Assembly (NCBI GenBank): GCA_012932865.1
Contig: SAXG01000100.1
Span: 54,532 to 118,531, forward strand
Direction of reading: 5' to 3'
Length of the DNA stretch: 64,000 nucleotides
Source of the DNA: Amylostereum areolatum
Taxonomy: Eukaryota; Basidiomycota; Agaricomycetes; Russulales; Stereaceae
Part shown: positions 12,554 to 22,602 of the stretch, piece by piece
How positions within the stretch are numbered: the stretch's first letter is position 1
Layout: every line of letters begins with the position of its first letter
Position numbers and translations under genes: made by a program
The notes under the pieces: generated by a model
Seen by the model: only the letters and a program-made list of their open reading frames with translations
What the model was told of the DNA's origin: nothing
Database searches by the model: none

Positions 12554-12599
12554 GTACGTAAAATTTCAAAGCGACGTGCCACCGTCACAAGTTGACAAG

Positions 12600-12606
12600 T
12601 ATAAAA
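12600..12606 (+). promoter_or_regulatory. TATA box of CR1R
   Basis: TATAAAA, 79 bases before the ATG at 12685, followed by a pyrimidine-rich leader (CTCTTCTACTTTCC). Confidence 0.6.
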
Positions 12607-12684
12607 CCCATCCGCTTCAAGCTCTTCTACTTTCCATAATCTTCACCCGCACGCTCCCGCATCCGCCACTAGCACACAACCACC

Positions 12685-15600
12685 ATGGAGAACAAACTCG
12701 TCTCGTCCGAGTCAGCTCTCGGACCCAACACGCCACCTCCACCCAAGCGGACCCAGCTTCACGTTGAATCAGTTGGCGCTATCGTGGAGTACCACCCCGA
12801 CCCCTCTATGCTCGTCCCTGACGGTGGATCCATTGACCACGAGGATCTGGATGCCAAAGTCATCACTGCCCTAAATGCACCGCTGAGACGCATGCGAAAG
12901 AAGGGCCGCCAGTTCATCGACGTGGATGGCAAGGTGGATCCTGAGTGGAAATCGTTTCTGGTAGAAGATGTGCTCGGGAATGTCTATCTAACCTTCGGCA
13001 GGTTCCCGCTTCTCCCTGAGCTTAAAGGAAACAATGATCTAGAAGAAGAACTGGATAAGATCGTGCAGGAACACCCAGATATCGTCAAGTGGGCGTACCA
13101 GGCGCTGTGCGACAACACATTTAGGACTCTTCGTTTACTTGGTATGTGCCCTTTGCAACACTCGGAGACAAATTAAAAAACTCACCTAACGCCACACCCA
13201 GCCATCATTCGTCCGCCTCCGCCGCCAGGCCTCCCGTCTCAGCCACAGACCGACATCGACCTGGACCCTTCTGCCGGGCAAGGTATGCGTAATCTGCTTG
13301 CTTTCTGTGCAATACGGACCCTAACGCAGTGCTGCAGCCACCATCAAATCGTGGAGTACTCCTTTCCGCGGGCAATCGGCCGAGCTTCTTCACAAGATCA
13401 TGACAAGCTACATACAGCGTGTATCAGTCGGAAGCATTGACCCTTATGCCATCGTCATTGCCCACGTCCAGTCATCGGGAACCGGTAAATCGCGCATGCA
13501 CGATGAACTTGCCAAGCACATTGTTTATGTCCCTATATGCCTTGCGTCCCACAGTCAAAGTGGTGAGTCATTTCCCCCTTCTTTTATGCCGGGCGCGACC
13601 TTGATATTCTCGGGCATAGCATATCCACCCCCTGACCGAAAAATCCGCAACTGGCTTTTCGATTCCGCTGTATCCACGGCCGATGGAGAACCAGACCTCC
13701 CCGGAACTCAGAAACGACTCCAGGGCCTCGTGTATGCGGTGTTGACTGTGACAAAGAAACACCTGGTGGAGATTCAGAATGATCCAGAGTGTTTGTGCCG
13801 CATTCTACTTATTGCCGAGCTCAATTGTGCTGACCGTGTCTCAGTAGGCATTCCATCGCAGCAGATTAGCAACATTGCTGTCCAAAATGGCAAGCTTCCG
13901 ATGGGCACTGTTGACGCGGATGTGCCGGTTATGATCGCGACGCTCTCCCGCCTCTCCCGCCTAGCGAGCGCGTTCCGAGAGAAGATGTCCGCTGGCGGTA
14001 GCTTCACAAAGCACGGCGAGTACAGGGAAGAATTCTATAAAGAAGTCTGTAGGGTGGCGGATGAGGTACGCTCTCCGCATTCCCGTCGTGTGATGCATCG
14101 CTAACTTAGTGGTGTAGTTTGTAAGAAATGGCCAACCCCAGGCTGTCAACACGGATGGCAGCCCGACCGATGTTTACTCTAGCCAAGGTACGCGTTCGCA
14201 TCGGAAATACGGACAGTGATCGCTCACGTCTTGACGCAGGAGGTACCGTCAGTGGGGCCGCTGACGAGCTCAGAACGTTCCTCGATCCGCTCGGGCTTTG
14301 TGGAGAGCGCTTGCTCGCTGTCATCTGCATGGATGAGGCTCACAAGCTGACGGACAGCATCCACTCTGTAGAGTGGAATCGGTTCACAGAGTTGCGACGT
14401 CCGCTGCGCAAGATAAGGCATCAGCCATTCGCAACCGTCTTCCTGTCGACGACCGGCAGTTTCCACAAGTTTTCGCAAGACAATGCAGACGAAACATCGA
14501 GCCGGCTTCGACGAAAGAAGCTCGCCCTGTTCGACCCGATCACCGAGGTCGGGTTTGATCAGTTCGCTGTCAAAGTGCTCGTCGGCGACTCGAAGTGGAC
14601 CTTGGACCGCCTCGCCTCGACGCACCACATTGCACACCTCGGACGCGCATTGTGAGTCATCTTTTTGTTGAGTTCGCGGCCACCAGTTTGACTTCACGTC
14701 CTGCCTTCCCAGGTTCGCTACGCGCTATGATACCGGGAGCGACGAGACGCGAAGAGACATCGTAGCGTTTGCTCGCGAGAAGCTGCTCTATGGTCTTCAG
14801 GAAGGGCAGTCGCTGAACGGCGACATGAAGCTCGCGTGCCTCTCCGTGCGGCTGGGTCTTGAATTCAAAGCCACTAACTGGGCGGAACGGACAGCCGAAC
14901 GCAAGCAGGTCGAAAACCACATGAGGGTTTGCCTCTCGGCGACTGCAGGATTCCACACCATGACGACGATCTCGCCATCCGAGCCCTTGTTGGCTGAGGC
15001 GGCCTCGAGAGACATGGCAGAGCCATCGTGGAACGCCCCCGGCGCGCTGCTCGCGCATATCGAGACGTCGTATCTAAATCCAGGCGACCGCGGTGAGGTT
15101 CTCGCAACCTTGATCCTCCTTCTCGCACGCGACACCGCGGCGAAAACGACACATCTGCCCGTCCCCGTCCAGGGAGGAGCCTTGGACGTGGACGGACTCA
15201 TCAAGCGTCGTGTCGTTTCTGTCCCCGAGTTCCTTCGCGCTCTCCTCAAGGACGAAGGTGTTCTCAAAATGACGCCGTCTAAGCGTGTGGCAAGCAATGA
15301 GACCCGCTACACGCTGCTCGAGAACGCGTTCGGAGATGGTCGCATCTGGTTCAATCACTTCGTCAAGGTGAACGACTTTAACGTGCTGAACAGGAAATAT
15401 CTCGCGGGCCTCATCGCTCGCGGTGCGGCCGTCATTTGCGCCAACAACCAGCGGGGAGTGGACATCCTCATTCCTATCCTCTTTGGACGCGTCCTGGACT
15501 CCAACAACATTTCGGCTATCCTCATACAAGTCAAGAATGATCTGTCGTATACAGACACAGTCAAGGGCTGGTTGTTCGATGGCATGGACCCTTTTCTTGT

Positions 15601-15997
15601 TGGTTTGTATCCGTCATCACTTCCGGTTGGTACCCCCGTAAAGCCCGTTATTCGAATGGTTTGTGCGTTGGCCTCTTCTGAGTCTGCGACTGTCACGGAA
15701 TTTTCCATCCGTCGATCTCCCCGTTCCATAGTTACGACGGACATCGCTAATTTTGACGCCTATGATATATGGTGCGCGGGCACATCGTCAGACACGTTTA
15801 GCGTAATTCGTTCGACGGAGAGTCAGACCTACGATCATCTCCTGTTGCTTTCACGATCCTTCAACCAGGCTTACCAGCCCCGCGACCAAGATCCCCGCGT
15901 CGCACAAGCTCGCGGAAATGCTCGTCGCAGCATGCATCCTGGAGTCGGTGTGGAGACTCAGCATTTCGAGAATTACTTGGAACTCAACGTAGAGTAA
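12685..15997 (+). CDS. CR1R: NTPase-nuclease family protein (Crinkler-like)
   Basis: The palindromic twin of CR1L, starting at the ATG at 12685. Exon 1 ends at about 13140 (RTLRLLG, then GTATGT). Later exons carry FRGQSAELL, the P-loop SSGTGKSRMHDE (about 13472), Walker B LLAVICMDEAHKLT (about 14313-14345), and MKLACLSVRL (14825). The nuclease-like part has GDRGEV (about 15085), NNQRGVDILIPIL and ILIQVKND (about 15518-15541). The stop is at 15995-15997, after HFENYLELNVE. Introns at each junction keep frame with GT-AG ends. The region from the start to codon FL at about 15235 is identical to CR1L; the C-terminus after the nuclease motif is a different allele-like sequence. All motif residues are present, so I expect an intact product of about 900 residues. 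Confidence 0.7.
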
Positions 15998-16282
15998 CTG
16001 TAGTAGTCGAGAGGTACTTGTGGTATCTACTTGAGGCATGCAGCCTTCCATGTATCAGTTATTTCACTCCAATGTCACTTGGGTTTTCAATTATTACCTT
16101 GCCGTTGTATTCTCTTCCATGTCAGTTCGGCTGCTCGGTGGCGCCATGATGCTTTCTGTGAGAGCCGAGTGGAGAATGTTTCGTAGCTCTACGAATTCAC
16201 ATAACGAGAGGAAGCTGAAATGCCGTCGATAATGCCACATTCGTGGATACCGAGAACTACGATACACATTGCACGGACATTG

Positions 16283-19200
16283 TTAGAATTCCACGTAACT
16301 CTCGAAATGCGGTCCTTCCGTGCCAACTGCAGGGTACATTTGGCGGCGAGCGTTTATCCGAGCCTCCGCAACGCTGGCATCTTGGCCACGCGGCTCATAG
16401 AGATCTATACTCGAACGCGATCGCAAGAGAAGACTGCCGTAAGTAGCAACCTCCGTCGGACGAACTACGCCAAATGTGTCCGGGAATAAGCCCGCACACC
16501 ATATGTCATATGCAATAAATGCACCCTGGTCCGCGTCCAAACGTTCAGATGAATATCCGGCGGACCCTACGGCTATGGCGGGTTCCGGAGATGCTAGTGC
16601 GAAAACCATTCGAATGACGGGCTTTGCGGCATTCCGGGATGTCGACGAATACAGGCCGATTGAAAACGGATCCATAGAGTCAAACGCCCAGCTTTTGATA
16701 TCAGTTGAATACGAGTTGTCATTCCTCACTTGAATAAGGATCGCCGAAATATTGCGGGGGTCGAGAATGTGACCAAAAAGGATAGGAATCAGGACATCTA
16801 CGCCACGCTGGTTATTCGAGTAGATAGCGGCCGCTCCACGGGCGATGAGACCCGCAAGATATACTGTGTTGATCACGCCGGAGTCGTCAACCTTGACGAA
16901 GTGATTGAACCAGATGTAGCCATCCTGGAATGCTTGCCCTAGCGGCGTGTCGCGGGCTGTGTCGTCGATATACTCGGAGGGGCTGCTCGCGAAAACCCTC
17001 TTGTCTTTCAAGAGAGCGTCGAGGAACTCGACAACGGCAACAACACGCCTTTTAGTTGTTCCATCATTGTCCAAGTCCGTATTCCGCTCAAAACAAGTCC
17101 GCACGGCCGTGTTCTCCGCCGCGATGTCCCGGGCAAGAAGAAGGATCAAGGCTGCAAGGACTTCCCCGTGGGCGCCTGGGTTGACGTACGATGACTCGAT
17201 CTGCTTGAGAAGGGCGCTTGGAGCCCAGTCCGACTGAAACATAGCCAACTGGGCGGCCTCGGCGAGCAAGGGCTCGGATGGAGATATCGTCGTGACCCTC
17301 TGGAATCCCGGCGTGGCCGAAAGGTAGAGTCGCATGTGGCGGGAAGCTTGTGTGCGCTCGACCTCCTGCTGTTCCCAATTAACGGTCTTGAAGTCAAGGC
17401 CTAGTCGTACAGCAAGACACGCGAGTTTCATATCATCGTCAGGCCTGCCGCGTTCGGGCCTGCCGCATAATAGTTTTGTGAGAGCGAATCGTACTATGCT
17501 TCGTCGCGTATCAAGGCCGCCGCAATCATAGCGTGTGGCAAACCTGCCAGGAAGCGGCAAGTTAGTCTTGGATGGATAAACTTTTCAAAGGACCCACAAT
17601 GCACGTCCAAGGTGCGCAATGTGTTGTGTTGACGCGATGCGATCCAATGTCCACTGAGAATCACCGACCACCACCTTTTCGGAAAACTGGTCGAATCCGA
17701 CCTCGGTGATCGGGTTAAATGTGTTGAGCCCGGACGGGAAACGGCTCGATGTAGGGGTAGGGTTGGGTGAGATCAAAGGGAAATCTCCAGCGGTCGAAAG
17801 GAAGACGGTGAAAAAGGGTTCCTCCCTGAGCTGACGCAACGGGTCTCGTAACTCGGAAAATAGAGTCCATTCTTCCCACGGGATGCGTTCCGTCAGCTGG
17901 CGAGCTTCATCAACGCATAGGACAGAAAGTAGGTGTCGCTGGCAAGCATTGTCCGGATCCAAAAACTCTCTAAGTCTGCTGGCGGCGCCTTTCACGCCAT
18001 CCCCTGAGCTAACGCATGAGCAATGGATAAAAATCGCTGATGACTGGTTAAGGACATACCCTGCCTGATAGTATATATCTCTGTTAGGGAGCCGGCCGCG
18101 TGAGTAGCTTGACTGTGTTTTACGAACTACTCCATGATCAGATACGCCACACTGTGCCAACACAAAGAAGCGTACTTCGCTAGCCATCTCACAGACTTTC
18201 GTATAGAACATATGGCGGTACTCGCCATACCACGTGGAGCTGCCACCCGTATTCATCTTCTCTCTAAACGCACTTGCCAACCTTGAAAGACGAAAAAGTG
18301 TAGCTTTGACAGCGGGTGTATCCCTCTCGACGGCGCCCATAGGAAGCTTCTCAGCGCTGAGAGTTCCAGTATCACTGATCCTTTGGGGCGGAATTCCTAC
18401 TGAGACATGTTTAGCACGCGAAAGGCAGAAGAAAGACGGCATGACACAGACGCTGTGGATCGCTCTGTATGTTCTCCAGAAACTCCCTTGTCATAGTCAA
18501 AAGAGCGTATAGGAATCCGTGATGTCGTTTCCTTGTGTACATGGCGTCCGAATCTCCAGAGGACGGGTGACCGATGCTTTCGTATATCCAGTCACGAGCA
18601 ACTCGGTCCGGAGGAGGGTAAACTGTTCGAAGACGTCAGTGATGATGGTCCGGACGTGAAAACTGGGGAGATGACGAACTACCTCCTGGTTTAGATGCGA
18701 GACAAATGGGGATATAGACAACGTGCTTCGCGAGTTCGTCGTGAACGCGCGATTTACCGGTACCCGAAGACTGAACGTGCGGGACGAATCGAACATAAGG
18801 CTCGGGACTCCCTTCGAGGTTCAAGTAGCTCGTGAGTATTTCGTGTAGCAGCGAAGCAGAGTTTCCACGGAATGGAAATTTCCATGCGTTGACAGTAACT
18901 GTGATACATAACACCGCCATGTCAGAAATTGCGTAGATGGTGTGGAAGACGCGCACCTGGATCAGGGTCGACGATACTGTTGGTATATCTATATCGAGCA
19001 GCGGCTCTGTAGGCTGTCGCCGGCATTGGACGAAGGATGACTGGGGAAGGAATCGGGTTCTTATCCAATTCCGAATGATGCAGAGTGCACATACCAAGCA
19101 AGCGAAGAACTCTGAACGTCTTATCGCACATTGCCTGATACGTCCACTTGACAATGTCTGGATGTTCCTTCACGATCCTGTCCAGTTCGTCAACGCATGC

Positions 19201-19740
19201 TTCCCGATCCTTCAGCTTGGGGAGAAGCGGAAACCCGCCAACGGTTATGACATTCCCGAGCACATAGTCTACCAGCACCGATTCCCACTCAGGGTCCACT
19301 TTACCATCCGCGTCGATAAATCGGCGTTTTTTCTTTTGAAGGCGTAACAGCGGTACGGAAGTCACTGTGCTTGTGACTACTTCGGCATCCAAAGTCTCGT
19401 GGTCTATTGATCCATCATCGTCGGCAAGCAGGGAGGGATCTGGGAAATAGTTCATGGCAAGCTCGAATCCGGATTCCATGTAACGAGGTAGGGCAAGTAG
19501 TGTGCGGGAGGTGGGAGGTTGGGACAGGTTGGGACCGAGCGGCGAGCCTCGCCGCTCGAACTCAGCCTGAAGCCAATCAATCCATCTCGGGCCTCGGCTA
19601 ATCCCGATTGCGTGGAGCCGTGACCAGCTCAGTCTTCTTTTCCCCAACAGCCCAGCTTCACCCTCTCTGCTTTGCCTTCGCCAACTGAAATATACGCAGT
19701 AGCGCAACCCTCGATTTTCAACTTCTTCACAATACGGCAC
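16283..19740 (-). CDS. CR2: NTPase-nuclease family protein, altered motifs
   Basis: Family member convergent with CR1R. The N-terminal exon contains YFPDPSLLADDDGSIDHE and ends RVLRLLG at about 19100. The P-loop block is VQSSGTGKSRVHDELAKH (about 18730-18780). Walker B reads LLSVLCVDEARQLT, so DEAR instead of DEAH. MKLACLAVRLGLDF opens the C-terminal part. The nuclease-like motifs are GAHGEV, NNQRGVDVLIPIL and ILIQVRNDNS, with the usual lysine of QVK replaced by arginine. The start is uncertain: similarity to the CR1 header (SPLGPN) extends upstream of the ATG at 19479, so the in-frame ATG at 19740 is given. If the lysine is catalytic, this copy may have lost nuclease activity while keeping NTPase features. 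Confidence 0.6.
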
Positions 19741-20394
19741 CTCTCAATCTAACAAATTCAACCATTGTCCAGATATACACCTCTCGGTACGTCGCGTTTT
19801 TTTCTTTCGGTTGGTTCATACTGACGTCAATTCATAGACTCGCGGATTCGACGAGCTCGCGCTCACGCCCGGCTTTGTGCAGGCAGTGCGTCTTTTTCTC
19901 ATATCGTCGCCTTGCGTGTGGCTCACTCGTGGTGGGCGCAGTTATCACTCACGAATCGCGGTAGCTGTTTTCAGTGTTCAGCGCGGTTCACAGATCTCGT
20001 GATTGGCAGAATTTCTACGAGGAGCGCCATCATGATCGCCTCCATCCTCTCATTCCTCGGGAACTTCGCGCCATAGTGGTGCTTTCAGCCTCCCATCGCT
20101 TCTGTCGTCCATTTCGAAGAGGTGTACGACTCCCTTCCTGCTGCGTTTCATCCGCGGCTGACGACATCTTCCCGATCGCCATCCTATCAGGCCACGCCAC
20201 GCCCATTTCATACCGTTGTCACGCGCCCCGTTCTCGGGAACGGTTCGACATGACCACGGTCACGCTTGTGCTGTCAGTCCAGCCCAACAGCGAACTTTCT
20301 CCGACGGGCCGAGGCTCGGTTTCCACTATAAAATGCAAAGCCTTCCTTGGATACAGGACCAGTCCTACCTTCGCCCTCACTCTGCCCACCCCAA
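19741..20394. other. Intergenic; mannanase promoter
   Basis: No gene seen. A TATAAAA at 20327-20333 lies 68 bases before the mannanase ATG and probably drives it. Confidence 0.45.
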
Positions 20395-22188
20395 ATGAAG
20401 ATTTCCATCGGTCTCGTGTGCGCCGCCCTTGCCCTGGCGTGGTCTGGGAACGCCGCGCCGACAGCAACTGGGTTCGTGACGACTTCAGGACAGAGTTTTC
20501 AGCTTAACGGGGACCCTTTTACGGCAGTCGGGTGCGTAGCTTTTCTATGCACATCACGATCTATCTTACGTCTGGAACAGTGCGAATTCGTACTGGGCGG
20601 GGCTCACTGGCCTCAGCACCGACAACATGAACACCGCCTTCGCGGATATCGCGGCCACGGGCGCGACGGTGGTTCGAACCTGGTCAGCTTCGGTCAGCTG
20701 TGGCAAAGGATGGAGGAAATCTGATCGTTTGAACGCGCAGGGGCTTCAACGAGGTGACCAGTCCGGGCGGGGACTACTACCAGAGTTGGTCTGGAAGTAC
20801 GCCTACGGTCAACACCGGTGCTACTGGACTACAGAACTTTGGTATGCCGTTCTTCCTTATGCAGGGATATCGGACATTGACATTGCATTGCAGACAACGT
20901 CGTGGCTGCAGCAAATGCCAATGGTCTTCGCCTCATCGTCGCTTTGTATGTCCTTCGCGCGGTTGTTGATATTCGAAATACTCATAGCCTCTTGTTTATA
21001 TCAGGACAAACAACTGGTCCGACTATGGAGGAATGGACGTCTACACAGCTCAAATCCTTGGGTCTGGTCAGCCCCACGACGCGTTCTACACGAACGCCGA
21101 AGTGATCGTGAGTCAATATTCCGAGAGACTTGAGACGACACTGACCACTTTCACAGACTGCGTACAAAGACTACGTGAACACTTTCGTTGGTCGTTACCT
21201 CGACGAACCCACCATCATGGCTTGGGAATTGGGTATGCTCTTCTCCTATTACTCTCGGCTCTTCTCCTATTACTCTCGGCTCTTCTGACCTCTCCTCAGC
21301 CAATGAACCCAGGTGCTCTGGTAGCTCCACGTGCGTTTCGGCTTCGCCCTTCTATTCCTCCCAATGCCTTACTCGATTGTCCAGGAAATCTTCAGGAAAT
21401 TGCACCACAGAGACGATCACAGCCTGGGCCTCGAACTTGTCGTCTTTCATCAAGTCAATCGACTCGAACCATCTCGTCGCTATCGGCGACGAAGGCTTTT
21501 TCAACGAGCCGACAAACCCGTCATACCCCTACCAGTACGTGCTCGCCCTCTCGGCAAGCCGTTGCCCAGTACTCATGTATGGTTTCAGAGGAACCGAGGG
21601 CATCGATTTCGACGCGAACCTCGCCATCGACACCATCGACTTTGGAACATTCCACGCAAGTTTTTGACCTTGGCTCATCGTACATCATCCTGACATCCTC
21701 GCTCCGCAGGCCTACCCCGTTCGTCTGTTTCTCCAAGGTTTCAACCACTCGCTAATGTATGCTATCCTGCAGGTCAGCTGGGGTGTCACCACCAACGTGA
21801 CCGGCTGGGGCTCCCAATGGGTCATCGACCACGCTGCGTCGCAGGCAAACGCGAACAAGCCGGTCATCATGGAAGAGTTCGGCGTTACCGGTGATCAAGA
21901 ATCGACGTACTCGGAGTGGTACGACGCCGTTCTGAGCTCGGGGTTGACGGGCGATCTCATCTGGTACGTCTCCTTGGCTTCCTTGTGGATGGTTTGTGAG
22001 ACTGGGATGTAGGCAAGCTGGTTCGCACTTATCGACAGGAGACACGCCCCAGGATGGATATGCGGTGAGTCCTCCTTTTCACGATCGGGGACTCTGGCTG
22101 ACGCGCGGAGCCCGTGGCAGATTTTCCCGGATAACTCAGTTTACGAACTTGAGACATCACATGCGGCGGCGTTGAAAGCGAGAGGATG
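20395..22188 (+). CDS. Endo-beta-1,4-mannanase, GH5 subfamily 7
   Basis: Secreted hydrolase cutting beta-1,4-mannan backbones of hemicellulose outside the cell. The ATG at 20395 starts a clear signal peptide (MKISIGLVCAALALAWSGNA, then AP), followed directly by the catalytic domain with no CBM1. Visible blocks in order: FVTTSGQSFQLNGDPF, NSYWAGLTGL, ATVVRTW, WSDYGGMDVY, MAWELANEPRC (general acid/base Glu in NEP), SNHLVAIGDEGFF, GIDFDANLAIDTIDFGTFH, WGSQWVIDHAA, and VIMEEFGVTG (nucleophile Glu). About eight short GT-AG introns split these and all keep frame; the one before ANEPR holds a tandem duplication. The stop is at 22186-22188. A TATA box lies 68 bases upstream. An inverted, broken copy lies at 29952-31693. 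Confidence 0.9.
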
Positions 22189-22262
22189 AACCTGCAATCC
22201 CTCTACAAGTCTCGTGGTTCTTCGATTATATATTCGTATTCTTTCCCCAATGTTTATACCCA
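20437..22262. repeat. Inverted duplication of mannanase gene, left copy
   Basis: Matches 29879-31672 in reverse orientation (mirror sum about 52139 near the 3' ends). Similarity starts inside the signal peptide codons and runs through introns and about 75 bp of 3' UTR. Confidence 0.8.
21240..21292. repeat. Two-unit tandem repeat in a mannanase intron
   Basis: CTCTTCTCCTATTACTCTCGG occurs twice in a row (21-bp unit) inside the intron that precedes the ANEPR exon. It is absent from the inverted copy as far as I can see. Confidence 0.6.
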
Positions 22263-22602
22263 ACTCAATGTCATCGCGCGGGTGCTGCCAGTGCTGGCAG
22301 AACCAAGAGTGATACTCTGCTGTCGGTTTACTTGGAATTAATGTGCTATATATGCGCTCTCATGCAAACTTGGACATGATAACATAATTGCTGAGGCGGA
22401 ACCCGCTTGTAAGTGGTGTCCCCCAAGTGTCCTCCACGGAGTTTCGTCGACGCGTCGAGATGCCGGAATCATAATGCGGGGTAGAGTAACACAGCCACCC
22501 AATCTCCCTTACCATCGCCCTCGACCACGAAATACTTCATCCTCTACGTGCTCTCTGTTCACCCACTCTAAAGCATCCCATCATATCTGCGGGAACTCTA
22601 CT

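Larger units (their letters stand above)
12442..15235. repeat. Right arm of 2.79-kb palindrome
   Basis: Exact mirror of 9301-12094. Beyond 15235 the twin genes diverge over about 60 bp, then become about 98 percent identical again for about 190 bp (15299-15485), then diverge for the rest of the gene, which is a mosaic pattern. Confidence 0.9.

Noticed and set aside
8458..15997. Palindrome as a fold-back assembly or amplification artefact
   Set aside because: A fold-back chimera would be identical up to one edge and then unrelated. Here the flanks remain homologous but diverged, with different gene tails, so two real loci exist, although the exact identity of the arms should still be verified by spanning reads.
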